Of a stretch of 64,000 nt of DNA, positions 17,430-26,030 are shown piece by piece. The DNA comes from Planctomycetota bacterium (GTDB taxonomy: Bacteria > Planctomycetota > UBA1135 > UBA2386): contig JACKIB010000017.1 in assembly GCA_020638695.1 (NCBI GenBank), positions 48,575-112,574 on the forward strand, in the 5' to 3' direction. The first letter of the stretch is position 1; the number at the start of each line of letters is the position of its first letter. The position numbers and the translations under genes are program-made. The notes below the pieces were generated by a model, which was given only the letters and a program-made list of their open reading frames with translations, did no database searches and was not told the DNA's origin.

Positions 17430-18527
17430 ATGTCCGATGGACCCGGTTCGCCGCCTCCCCTGACGCGCGAGGGTTGCTATGTGGTCGCCGCGGATGGTCG
17501 GCGCTACATCGACCTCGCGCACGGCGAAGTGTCGACCGACCCAGCGGAACGCACCCGACTGAGCCTGCTGGGCGATGAACTCGCTGCCGCATTCCATCTC
17601 GCATGCGCCGAGGTGCAGGTCCTGGGGAGCTTCACTGGATGCGAGGACCGCTGGCAGGTGCGGTTCGCTGGCCAGGAGAACGCCAGCCCGGAACTCATCG
17701 CCCGTGCGTTCGCCGACGAGGCGCGCGCGGCGGGTTTGTGGGTAGGCGATCCACTTCGCCTGCCGAGCGGGCTGAATGCGCAGGACGCGAACCGCGCCCG
17801 CGATGCCCTCGTCGTGGCGGTGCGGCGGCTGCGCAGCCTGTTGATCGAACACAACTCGTACCTCAGCGGCGGCCTGCGTTACCCCTTCGCCCGCGCACAA
17901 CCCGGCGTGGCGGAGCGCGGCATGGCGATCTATCGGTTCCCCGCCCTGGCCGAGGTCGACGTCCGTGCGGTGGACGACGCCGTCGAAATCGCCTTCGCCC
18001 CAGGCCCGCTCCAGGCGATCACTTCGTCGGGCTTCTACCTGCCCACGCTGTTCTCGGGCGACCTGACCGTGGAGGCACGATACCGCCTTGGCCCGTGGCA
18101 ACCCGCCAGCGACGAGGCGGCCTGCTTCGCGCTGTTCGTCCACGACCGCGGGGCGCAACGGCGCTACTACGCGCAGCGGATGTCCACTGGGGACGGGCCG
18201 CATCGGGTGCTCGCGAGTCTGGTCGACCGGCTGACCGAGGGCCAGCAGGTCGAAGGCCTCGAGGGCGCTTTCCGCATCCGCCGCAGCGGGGCGGCGATCA
18301 CCTGCGAGCACGCGGCCACAGGGGCCGACTGGGAGGTCCTCGGCACCGCGGTGGACACCCCCGACGAGGACCTGCTCCTCGGCGCGAAGATCTGGTCGAA
18401 GGTGCAGTGCGGCGGGCTCGCGGCCCGGGTGTTCGACCTGCAGATCTCCGGCACCATGGCCGATCGGCAGGACCCGCCGGCCGAGGTGCGGCGCGACCCC
18501 AGGAGCGATTCCCCACGTCGACCGTAG
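17430..18527 (+). CDS. Unknown protein: aminomutase C-terminal-like segment joined to a beta-sandwich domain
   Basis: A 365-residue protein not recognised as a whole. Residues ~1-150 (for example GCYVVAADGRRYIDLAHGEVS, then AFADEARAAGLWVGDPLRLPSG) resemble small C-terminal-domain pieces of class III aminotransferases such as glutamate-1-semialdehyde aminomutase. The PLP lysine domain is absent. Residues ~180-345 look like a concanavalin/DUF1349-type beta sandwich (GDLTVEARYRLGPWQP, ACFALFVHDRG, LLLGAKIWSK). ATG 17430 was chosen because conserved-looking sequence starts there; the open frame extends upstream to 17061. No signal peptide is seen. It may be a degenerate enzyme recruited as a binding protein; this is speculation. 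Confidence 0.65.
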   Translation: MSDGPGSPPPLTREGCYVVAADGRRYIDLAHGEVSTDPAERTRLSLLGDELAAAFHLACAEVQVLGSFTGCEDRWQVRFAGQENASPELIARAFADEARAAGLWVGDPLRLPSGLNAQDANRARDALVVAVRRLRSLLIEHNSYLSGGLRYPFARAQPGVAERGMAIYRFPALAEVDVRAVDDAVEIAFAPGPLQAITSSGFYLPTLFSGDLTVEARYRLGPWQPASDEAACFALFVHDRGAQRRYYAQRMSTGDGPHRVLASLVDRLTEGQQVEGLEGAFRIRRSGAAITCEHAATGADWEVLGTAVDTPDEDLLLGAKIWSKVQCGGLAARVFDLQISGTMADRQDPPAEVRRDPRSDSPRRP

Positions 18528-18554
18528 CAGGGGGCAGCGACCCCGAACCCAGCC

Positions 18555-20012
18555 GTGAAACACCCGACAATCCTCTGTGCCGTCTCCCTGATCGCCGCAC
18601 TCCAGAGCCCCGTGCTGGGCCAGTTGCAGAAGCCGGGCCAGGCCACGCTCCGCGCCAAGCAGGCGTTGCAAGCCGCCCTCGCCCCGAGCGAAGCCGAACT
18701 CAGCACCCGGGTCACCCCGGTAGTCCGCGCGGTGCGCGCCACTGCCGACTCCGTCGTGAGCATCCTGATCCACAACCCGCAACTCCGCGGGCAGGACGTC
18801 GAAGGCCAGGGTTCGGGGGTGATCATCGACGAGAAGGGGCTGGTCCTGACCAACTGGCACGTGGTGTTGACCGCGTTGGGTGACAGCGGCCGAGTGATCC
18901 AGGTGCGCCTCAAGAATGGCAAGAGCTACGCCGGTGAAGTGCTCAGCACGTCGCCGGAGTTCGATCTGGCGCTGATCCAACTCAAGCTCCCCGCCAACAC
19001 CGCAGTCCAACCCGTGACCATGGGTGATTCCGACTCGCTGATGATCGGTGAGACGGTGATCGCGATCGGCAACCCCAAGGGTCACGCCAACACCGTGACC
19101 GTCGGGGTACTGTCGGCGATCAATCGATCGATCACCGTGCAGACCCCGGACCGGCGGCTCAGGCAGTACAAGGGCCTCCTGCAGACCGATGCCGCGATCA
19201 ACCAGGGCAACAGCGGCGGCGCTCTGCTCGACATCACCGGCAAGCTGGTCGGCATCAACAACGCGATGTCGGTCAACAGTGAGAACATCGGATTCGCCAT
19301 CCCCGTGAACACGGTGCGGCGGGTGTTCCATCAAGTGCTGCTGTCCTCCGAGAACCTGACCCGCGTCTACCTCGGGATGCAGGTGCTCGCCAACGGCAGC
19401 TCCATCCGATTGACCAACGTCACGGCCAACGGCCCCGCACATCGCGCCGGGTTGCGGGATGGCGATGAATTGGTTCGGGTCGGCGAGAGCACGGTCCAGT
19501 CGACGCTCGACTACGCGCGCTCGATCCTCGGGGCGCGCTCGGGCCAGGCGATCGACATGACGGTCCGCCGAGGCAGCCGCGAGCTCACCCTCCGACCGGT
19601 GCCGATGAGCAACGCGGCGTGGGCGGTGGTGCGGCGCGTCGGCCTGGAGTTCGAAACGGTCACCGCCGCCCAGGACCGGCGGCTGGTGGAGACCGCGACC
19701 CGCGACCTGTACCGCGAGCTCCGCCAGACACCGCGCCGGTTGCTGCCCGGCGTGCTCCGCGTGACCCGCGTGCACAAGGGGTCCACCGGGGAAGCACTGG
19801 GGGTGCGCCCCGGTGACGTCTTGCTGGGCATCGTCGATCAGATCCCCGATTTCTTCGGCGCGCGCCAGGTGGTGAACACCTACTCGGACATCCGCGAGTT
19901 GAACGATTCGCTGCACGTGATGGCGCAGCGGGGCGTGTCTCGCGAGTTCACGGTGTGGATCCTGCGCAACGGCGAAGTGCTCGACGGTGCGCTCGAAGTG
20001 CCGCGCATCTGA
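18555..20012 (+). CDS. HtrA/DegP-type serine protease with two PDZ domains
   Basis: A 485-residue exported protease. A signal peptide (hydrophobic residues ~5-20, ending SPVLGQ) is followed by a trypsin-like domain. The triad is His in LTNWHVV (~102), Asp in EFDLALIQ (~136) and Ser in NQGNSGGAL (~220). A first PDZ domain lies near 270-350 (YLGMQVLANGSSIRL, AHRAGLRDGDEL) and a second near 385-470. It would act as a periplasmic protein-quality protease. The start is 27 bases after the preceding gene, suggesting co-transcription. The region before the protease domain (residues 22-65) is helical and lacks the usual redox-active or Q-linker features. Confidence 0.9.
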   Translation: MKHPTILCAVSLIAALQSPVLGQLQKPGQATLRAKQALQAALAPSEAELSTRVTPVVRAVRATADSVVSILIHNPQLRGQDVEGQGSGVIIDEKGLVLTNWHVVLTALGDSGRVIQVRLKNGKSYAGEVLSTSPEFDLALIQLKLPANTAVQPVTMGDSDSLMIGETVIAIGNPKGHANTVTVGVLSAINRSITVQTPDRRLRQYKGLLQTDAAINQGNSGGALLDITGKLVGINNAMSVNSENIGFAIPVNTVRRVFHQVLLSSENLTRVYLGMQVLANGSSIRLTNVTANGPAHRAGLRDGDELVRVGESTVQSTLDYARSILGARSGQAIDMTVRRGSRELTLRPVPMSNAAWAVVRRVGLEFETVTAAQDRRLVETATRDLYRELRQTPRRLLPGVLRVTRVHKGSTGEALGVRPGDVLLGIVDQIPDFFGARQVVNTYSDIRELNDSLHVMAQRGVSREFTVWILRNGEVLDGALEVPRI

Positions 20013-20095
20013 GATCGGATTTCGGCGACACCCCGCTGGCTCGATGGGGCCCACTCGTTCGCGTCTCGCGAGGGCGCCGCGCTCGGCTGGGTGAC

Positions 20096-21598
20096 TCACC
20101 GGTAGATCCACCAACACCGTGCGGCCATGGTGAAGCTGGTCGGTAGGTCGACATCGTCCTCACCGGGCACGTCGCCCAACGCGCTGCGTACCGGCCCGCG
20201 GCGCAGACAGCGGGAGAGGTCGCGCGGTGCGAGCCCTTCGAGCAGCAAGTAGCCGGACGGCGTTCCGCCGACCCGCGCCTGCCCCACGATCTGCCCGGCG
20301 CGCAGCCAGCAACGCAGCGGGAGCCCGGGCTTGCCGTTCAGCACGAGTTGACGCACTCGGCGCTGCAACACGGCGAGCACCTCGGCAACGCGACGGTCGC
20401 GGGTCCGCAGTTCGTAGGCGCGCAGCCCCGGAACCAAGCATCCCGCCGTGACCCAGAGCGGCTCCTCGTAGACCGGACTGCGCGAACGGATGCCCTCGCC
20501 GAAGCGGAACACGCCGTTGGCGTCGTCCCAGCGGCGCAGCAGGCGACCCACCAGACCGGCACACGCCGCCGCGACTTCCCGGTCGTCGGCGAAGCGCAAC
20601 CAGGTCTCCATCTCGAGCAGTGGCCAGCCGACATCGCGAACCCGATCGTCGCGCCCCTGTCCGCCCGGGGGATGCCGCGCCAACCCTCGCGCGATCCGCT
20701 GCGCCGCCGCGATCCACCTCTCCTCCGCCGCCAGGCAACCGACCAGCAACACCCCGGACAACCAGGTGTGGCCCGGGTCGGCCGGTCCGGAGTGGTGATC
20801 CAGGCCGTGCCGGTGGTGCAAGCCGGTGTTCGGATCGAGGTCGATGTCGACGCTGTGCCGCGCCGCACGCCAGGCACGCGCCAGGAGAACGCGATCTCCG
20901 GTGGCCATCCCGAGCCGAGCCAGCGCGAGCGTGGTGTCGAACTCGAGGTTGGTCACCACGCCCTTGGAGCGCCGGTAGTCGCCGCTGCCGCGACGCGTCT
21001 GCTCCTCGTGCAGACGCGTCGCCGTGCGCAGCAGCCGTTGACGCAGGTCAGCCGCGAGCGTTCCCCCACGCGGCAGCAGCCCGACCCGCCGCCAGGTGCG
21101 CGGCGCGATCCCCGCGGCGAGGAAGCGATCGGGCACTCCGCCGCTGCTCAGTGACTCGCCGGCGAGGAACGCCTCACCGTCGCCCAAGTCCGTCCGCGCG
21201 GCGAACTCGGTGGTGCACGACCGGTCCAACTGCCCTGAGCACCAGCGCCACACCTCCTCGTGCACCCTTCCATCCGCAGCGAGCCGATCTTCGACGGTGC
21301 GGCGGACCACGTCGCCCCGTTCGGGGTCGACCGCACCGACTCCACCGGCGTACACATGGAGCAACGGCCCACCCCGCCTTGCCCCGGGCACCCGGACACA
21401 CAGCTCGACCCAGGTCCGACCGGTGTGGGGATCCGGGCGCGCCTGCAGGCGGCGCCACTGCAGCGAGCCTCGGCCGCGCGCGACCCGCAGGCCCGCGGCG
21501 AGGTGCTGGTCCGGTAGGGGAATGCCGAACCGCAGCAGCTCCTGCTCAGGTTGCAGGGAGAACAACAGCTGGCCCAGCACGACGGCGACGACACCCAT
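20096..21598 (-). CDS. Unknown exported/anchored protein, possible alpha/alpha-toroid fold
   Basis: A 500-residue protein of unknown function. A short hydrophobic N-terminus (MGVVAVVLGQLLFSL) may be a signal anchor. Residues ~190-450 consist of repeated helical hairpins with aromatic/acidic motifs (NLEFDTTLALARLGMATGD, HTWLSGVLLVGCLAAEE, GWPLLEMETWLRF, EEPLWVTAGCLVPG), the pattern of six-hairpin glycosidase-like toroids. It is 37 bases downstream of the Nudix gene and probably co-transcribed with it. No catalytic residues can be assigned. Codon-position GC bias and the regular helices support coding. Confidence 0.65.
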   Translation of the reverse strand: MGVVAVVLGQLLFSLQPEQELLRFGIPLPDQHLAAGLRVARGRGSLQWRRLQARPDPHTGRTWVELCVRVPGARRGGPLLHVYAGGVGAVDPERGDVVRRTVEDRLAADGRVHEEVWRWCSGQLDRSCTTEFAARTDLGDGEAFLAGESLSSGGVPDRFLAAGIAPRTWRRVGLLPRGGTLAADLRQRLLRTATRLHEEQTRRGSGDYRRSKGVVTNLEFDTTLALARLGMATGDRVLLARAWRAARHSVDIDLDPNTGLHHRHGLDHHSGPADPGHTWLSGVLLVGCLAAEERWIAAAQRIARGLARHPPGGQGRDDRVRDVGWPLLEMETWLRFADDREVAAACAGLVGRLLRRWDDANGVFRFGEGIRSRSPVYEEPLWVTAGCLVPGLRAYELRTRDRRVAEVLAVLQRRVRQLVLNGKPGLPLRCWLRAGQIVGQARVGGTPSGYLLLEGLAPRDLSRCLRRGPVRSALGDVPGEDDVDLPTSFTMAARCWWIYR

Positions 21599-21635
21599 CG
21601 CCCTCCAGTGCCCGGAAGCGACCGGAGGGAACGGT

Positions 21636-22148
21636 TCAATCGCGCCAGGTCGACGAAAAGAAACTCCCGCCGGTGCCCAGCCAGCTGCGGAAGCTGTCGT
21701 GGTAGGGAGCCGTCAGCACACCCGGGAGCTCCGCACGGCGAATCCACCGGCAATCGAGCACCTCCGCCGCCGCGCGCGGTTCGCCGCGCCACTCGTGCAC
21801 GCGAAAGAAGAACGACCGCCAGACGAACTCGAGCTGGCCCCCGTGCGATCGACGACCCTCTTGTACGAACAGGAACTCGGCCGTGCCGATCGGCTCGAGG
21901 CCGACCTCCTCCCGCAGCTCACGGACCAGCGTCTCGGTCAGCTGTTCGCCGGGCTCCACCTGACCACCGGGCAGGTCCCAAGTCGACACATCCTCACCGG
22001 CGATGCGCCGGCGATTCTGGACCATCAGAAACGCGTCGTCGCGCTCGATGACAGCGAACGCACCCAGGAAGTCGCCACGCCGCAGGTGTCGTTCGCGAAA
22101 ATCGCACTCGCCATCCACGATTGCCCGGGTACATGTAACCCAGGGCAC
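21636..22148 (-). CDS. Nudix hydrolase
   Basis: A ~170-residue Nudix protein if it starts at GTG 22148. The Nudix box is complete: GGQVEPGEQLTETLVRELRE followed by EVGL fits GX5EX7REUXEEXGU. It hydrolyses a nucleoside diphosphate linked to another group; the substrate is unknown. No in-frame ATG occurs close to the domain. An open frame continues to 22586 but would overlap the divergent gene starting at 22244, so the GTG is preferred with moderate confidence. Its neighbour downstream is the toroid-like gene. Confidence 0.78.
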   Translation of the reverse strand: MPWVTCTRAIVDGECDFRERHLRRGDFLGAFAVIERDDAFLMVQNRRRIAGEDVSTWDLPGGQVEPGEQLTETLVRELREEVGLEPIGTAEFLFVQEGRRSHGGQLEFVWRSFFFRVHEWRGEPRAAAEVLDCRWIRRAELPGVLTAPYHDSFRSWLGTGGSFFSSTWRD

Positions 22149-22243
22149 ATTCGGATGCTCGCACCGATCCGCGAATCGGCGCCGCGCCTCCGCGCTCGCG
22201 TGCTCCCCCGACGTCCGGCCCCGACGCCCCACCGTTCGAACCC

Positions 22244-24880
22244 TTGCGATTCCGCCGCCACCTAGCCCTCGGCCTGACCTGCGCCGGTGCGGTCGCCGCA
22301 GGATGGGCGTGGGTCCGCATCCTGCACGTGATGATGGCGCCGCAATTCGTGCTGGCGATGATCGCGGTCGCGTGGCTGGCGTACGCCTATGCGGGCTTCC
22401 TGCTGGGCCGACAGCTCGGACATGGCAGGCAGCTCGCGGCCACCCGACCCGGCGTGGCAGCAGCCGCCGGGGCCGTGCTGCTGCCCGTAGCCCTGTGGTG
22501 TTGCTGCAACGCCCCGGTGCCGTTGCGCAACATCCTGCACGGCGACCACGTCGGTTCGCTGCTGCTGGTTGCCATGTTGGTCGCACTGCCGTTCTACTTC
22601 CTCGGTCGGACGGTGCTGCTCACCGCGATGCAGGGGGACGACGTCGGCAGGATCCACGCGGTGGTGCTCACCGGACTGGGAGTCGGCACGGCGGGGGCGA
22701 CTTGGCTGCTGGCCGGCGGGGTTCCCGCGCCACGCATCGCGCTGCTGTCCGGGGCCGTGATGGCAGCGGGCAGCGCCGTGTTCGGCGGCGGACGCTTCGC
22801 CGCGCTCGCGCTGCTCACCAGCGGCGCATGGCTGCTCCTCGGCGGCGATCGGATGCACGTTCCGGCCCCCGAACCGAAGACGGAGGCGGCGCTCGACAAC
22901 CTCGACAGCTGGCTGGCTGAACGCAAGGGGAAGGCCTGGTGGCGCGGCCGGGTCTACATGCGCGACGGCACGACGCGACTGATCGAGACCCCGTGGCCTC
23001 CCGACGTGACCGCCGATCGAACCCGCTGCAAGGTGATCGACGACGACGGCCCGGCCGAGATCGTCATCGACGATGTCGAACCAAACGAGTCCGGTGCACT
23101 CGCCGGGCGCCGGTTCGATCGCCTCGGTTGGCGCGAGGGTCGCCACTGGACCGTCGACGGCCGCATCGACACGTTTCACTGGCCGGACGGGCTGGAGATG
23201 TTCTGGCTCTACGTCTCGTCGGCGTACTTCGCACTGCCGGAACGGCCGCTACCCCGCCAGAAGGCGGTCCTGGTCGACGGCCAAGCGTACTCCAGCGTGC
23301 TGCGCTACTCCGGCGCCCCGCTGTTTCCCCCGGGAACGCGCGAGGTCGACGCTGCCCGCGAGTCGGTGCTGCTGGTCGAGTACCTCCTGTCGAGCACCGC
23401 CTACCAGCTGACGCCGCGACCCGGACGCGTCCTGTGTCTGTTCGCCGGTGGCGGGGTCGAGGTGCTGGCTGCTCGCTACCACGGCGCAGACCATGTGCTG
23501 GGAGTAGAACCGCACGCGCCGGTCGTCGCCGCGGTGCGCGGCGCGTTCCAGGACTTCAGCGGGCGCCTGTACGACCCCGAACGCAGCGCCGACATCGACG
23601 TGGTGGTCGCGCCTCCGCGCGAGTTCCTGGAGCGCACCGACCAGCGGTTCGACATCATCACGATGCCCCACCCCGAGACCCGAGGGGCATCCCTGGGCCT
23701 GCCGCTGCACTTCCTGGAGAATGACGTGCTGAGCCGCGAAGGCCTGGTCACGTGCCTGCGGCGCCTGCGCCCCGGCGGCGTGCTCGCACTCGGCAGCTGG
23801 TTCGCGGTCGACACCGACCGGGCCGGGTCGCAACACCCGACGTTCAGTCTGCGGCTGGTGGCGACCGCGCGCGATGCGCTGAGCGCCGTAGGGGTTGCCG
23901 AGCCGCGCGATTGCCTGTTCCTGCTGCGAGACCGGGATCGCTGCCTGTTGCTGGTCAAGCCGACCGCGTTCCGCGAGGAGGAACTGAATCGACTCGAGGC
24001 ACACTGCTCGCGGATGTGGTTCTCGGTGCTGTACGGTACCAGGGCCAACGCGCCGCCGCTGATCCGCATGAACTCGGGGTTCACGCCGAACCCGTACCTC
24101 GAGTTCCTCGGCCAGGACGACGCCGCGGCGGGACTGCGTGCGGACGGCCTCGATCGTCGGCCCACCACCGACGCACGCCCGACGTTCCAGGAGCTGCGCG
24201 ATCCGACGTACCTCGGCGGCTTCCCGTACGATCGCGATGCGATGCTGACCACGCCGCGCGTGCTGTGGTACTTGCTCGGTCTGTGGGCGATCCTCTACAT
24301 CGGCAGCGCGTTCCTCTACCCGCGGCAGTCCAATCGCCGCGCTCCGGCGTGGCGCGTCAAGGTGTGGTTCTGTTTGAACGGCGCCGCGGTCGCGCTGGTC
24401 ATGGTGTTCCTGCCGCAGTACCTCGGCAGCTGGACTGGGTACCCCACCCTGCCCACCGGCTTGCTGCTACCGGCGACACTGCTGGGGGCGGCGTACGGTG
24501 CGGCTCGGGTTCGCACCGACAGTCGACCGGCGACCCTGACGCTGGCGATGCTGGCGTTGCTGGCCCTGCTGTTGGAACGGTACGCCTTGCCGGCATGGCG
24601 CGACGTTTTCCCGCTGTTCCGCATGGTGGTCGCCACCGGCCTGGTAGCGGTGGTCGGGATCGCAGCCGGGACGGTGTACCCGGCGAGCGTGCACGTCTTG
24701 ACTCCCGGCGGCTCCCCGCAGCGCGCCTGGACGGCGGCGACCTTCGCGCTGGGGGGTTGTCTGGGCCTCGTGGTCGGAGCCGGGATCCTGTTGGCCGACG
24801 GCTATACCGGGGTGCTCGGGCTGGCACCCCTGGCCATCATGACCACCGTGCTGCTCGGCGCGGATCGCCTGCAGGACTGA
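22244..24880 (+). CDS. Membrane-embedded spermidine-synthase/methyltransferase-like protein
   Basis: An 878-residue protein. About seven N-terminal membrane helices (residues ~5-210) precede a soluble central region. The centre contains a Rossmann-type SAM/dcSAM-binding fold: GRVLCLFAGGGVEVLAARY near 398, an acidic VLGVEPHAPVV strand, then FDIITMPHPE. About six or seven C-terminal helices (from ~675) complete it. This matches the fused spermidine-synthase-like membrane proteins common in bacteria, whose substrates are mostly unknown. The start is TTG 22244, the first plausible codon before the hydrophobic segment. The last 44 bases overlap the convergent glycosyltransferase gene. Confidence 0.75.
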   Translation: MRFRRHLALGLTCAGAVAAGWAWVRILHVMMAPQFVLAMIAVAWLAYAYAGFLLGRQLGHGRQLAATRPGVAAAAGAVLLPVALWCCCNAPVPLRNILHGDHVGSLLLVAMLVALPFYFLGRTVLLTAMQGDDVGRIHAVVLTGLGVGTAGATWLLAGGVPAPRIALLSGAVMAAGSAVFGGGRFAALALLTSGAWLLLGGDRMHVPAPEPKTEAALDNLDSWLAERKGKAWWRGRVYMRDGTTRLIETPWPPDVTADRTRCKVIDDDGPAEIVIDDVEPNESGALAGRRFDRLGWREGRHWTVDGRIDTFHWPDGLEMFWLYVSSAYFALPERPLPRQKAVLVDGQAYSSVLRYSGAPLFPPGTREVDAARESVLLVEYLLSSTAYQLTPRPGRVLCLFAGGGVEVLAARYHGADHVLGVEPHAPVVAAVRGAFQDFSGRLYDPERSADIDVVVAPPREFLERTDQRFDIITMPHPETRGASLGLPLHFLENDVLSREGLVTCLRRLRPGGVLALGSWFAVDTDRAGSQHPTFSLRLVATARDALSAVGVAEPRDCLFLLRDRDRCLLLVKPTAFREEELNRLEAHCSRMWFSVLYGTRANAPPLIRMNSGFTPNPYLEFLGQDDAAAGLRADGLDRRPTTDARPTFQELRDPTYLGGFPYDRDAMLTTPRVLWYLLGLWAILYIGSAFLYPRQSNRRAPAWRVKVWFCLNGAAVALVMVFLPQYLGSWTGYPTLPTGLLLPATLLGAAYGAARVRTDSRPATLTLAMLALLALLLERYALPAWRDVFPLFRMVVATGLVAVVGIAAGTVYPASVHVLTPGGSPQRAWTAATFALGGCLGLVVGAGILLADGYTGVLGLAPLAIMTTVLLGADRLQD

Positions 24881-26030
24881 CGTCCGGAACCCGGTCCGGC
24901 ACTTCAGCCGAGTCGGGCGCGAGTTGCGACCGGTAGGCCGACGCCAGCAGCTCGGCGACGCGGAGCGGCGCGACGTGATCCACCAGTTCGTGCCGGGACA
25001 GCAGACCCGCGCGGCGCGCGTCGAGTTCGCGTAGCGCGCGAGAAAGCCCCGCGACGCCCTGCGCTTCGGGCACCGAAACCCCGCCGCACAACGCCACCGC
25101 ATCGCGTACCCCGGGGACGTCGAAGCCCACCACCGGAACACCGGCAGCAGCGGCCTCCAGAACCACCAGCGGCATCCCTTCGCGCTTGCTGCACACCACC
25201 AGCGCATCGAGTGCCGGAAGTACGCTGCCGAGATCGGGTCGATGCCCGCAGAGCTCCAGGTTGGGCAACCGGGGCAGTCGCGTACCCGATGGCCCGCTAC
25301 CGAACACCAACCCGCGCGCCTCGGGGTGCCGCCGCAGCAGCTCGGCGAACACCTCCGGACGCTTGATCGGTACGAGCCGCCCGGCGAACCCGAGCGCCAG
25401 CACGCCATCGCCGAGACCCAGGGCGCGGCGCGCCGCCGGCCGCGACGCCGCGTCGAACCGCTGCAGGTCGAGCGCAGGCGGCACCACCACGATCCGATTC
25501 TCCCCGACACCGAGTTGCTCCAGCTCGGCGCGGCAGCTCGGACTGACGGCGAACAAACACGTGGTGCGGCGCGCCAGCCCGGCCTCGACGCGCCGCAGCA
25601 GGGCGCTGAGCGGCGCCGGGTAGTAGTCGCGCAGCACGTGACCGTGGAAGGTGTGGGCGAGCACGGGGACGCGTTCCGCCAGCGCCGCGACGCGGCCGAA
25701 CCACCCGGCCTGCGACGTGTGGGTGTGCACCACGTCGGGGCGGAAGCGACGGATCAGCTGGCGCAGCTCGCGCACCGCGAACGCGTGTCGCCACGGACTC
25801 GGGTCGCGCCCCAGACGGCGCAGACACACCACCCCACGGCTGGTCACGTCCACGTGCTCTGGAGGGATCTCCGGCAGGCCCGAGAGGTCCATCGCCGCTT
25901 CGCCACGCCCGCGGCTGCCGACTGAGACCAGGGTCTGCTGGCCGACAGCCGGATCGCAGCGCCAGAGGTCGAGTGCCTGCCGCGTCGGCCCACCGGCGTT
26001 GGCCCGCGTCAGTACGCGCAGCACCCTCAC
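24837..26030 (-). CDS. Glycosyltransferase family 4 (GT-B fold)
   Basis: A 397-residue glycosyltransferase starting at GTG 26030, which overlaps the asparagine synthase stop (GTGA). The N-terminal domain begins VRVLRVLTRANAGGPTRQ and has VVHTHTSQAGWFGRVAAL. The C-terminal domain carries LGFAGRLVPIKRPEVF and CSKREGMPLVVLEAAAAGVPVVG with the EX7E signature. An in-frame extension to 26270 lies inside the asnB gene and is rejected. Pairing with AsnB is common in exopolysaccharide loci, where it would build the sugar repeat. The C-terminus overlaps the convergent membrane-protein gene. Confidence 0.88.
   Translation of the reverse strand: MRVLRVLTRANAGGPTRQALDLWRCDPAVGQQTLVSVGSRGRGEAAMDLSGLPEIPPEHVDVTSRGVVCLRRLGRDPSPWRHAFAVRELRQLIRRFRPDVVHTHTSQAGWFGRVAALAERVPVLAHTFHGHVLRDYYPAPLSALLRRVEAGLARRTTCLFAVSPSCRAELEQLGVGENRIVVVPPALDLQRFDAASRPAARRALGLGDGVLALGFAGRLVPIKRPEVFAELLRRHPEARGLVFGSGPSGTRLPRLPNLELCGHRPDLGSVLPALDALVVCSKREGMPLVVLEAAAAGVPVVGFDVPGVRDAVALCGGVSVPEAQGVAGLSRALRELDARRAGLLSRHELVDHVAPLRVAELLASAYRSQLAPDSAEVPDRVPDVSPAGDPRRAARWS

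Noticed and set aside
20160..20738. Alternative frames in the toroid-like gene region
   Set aside because: Their translations are Arg/Ala-rich without structure, while the 20096-21598 frame shows regular helical repeats.
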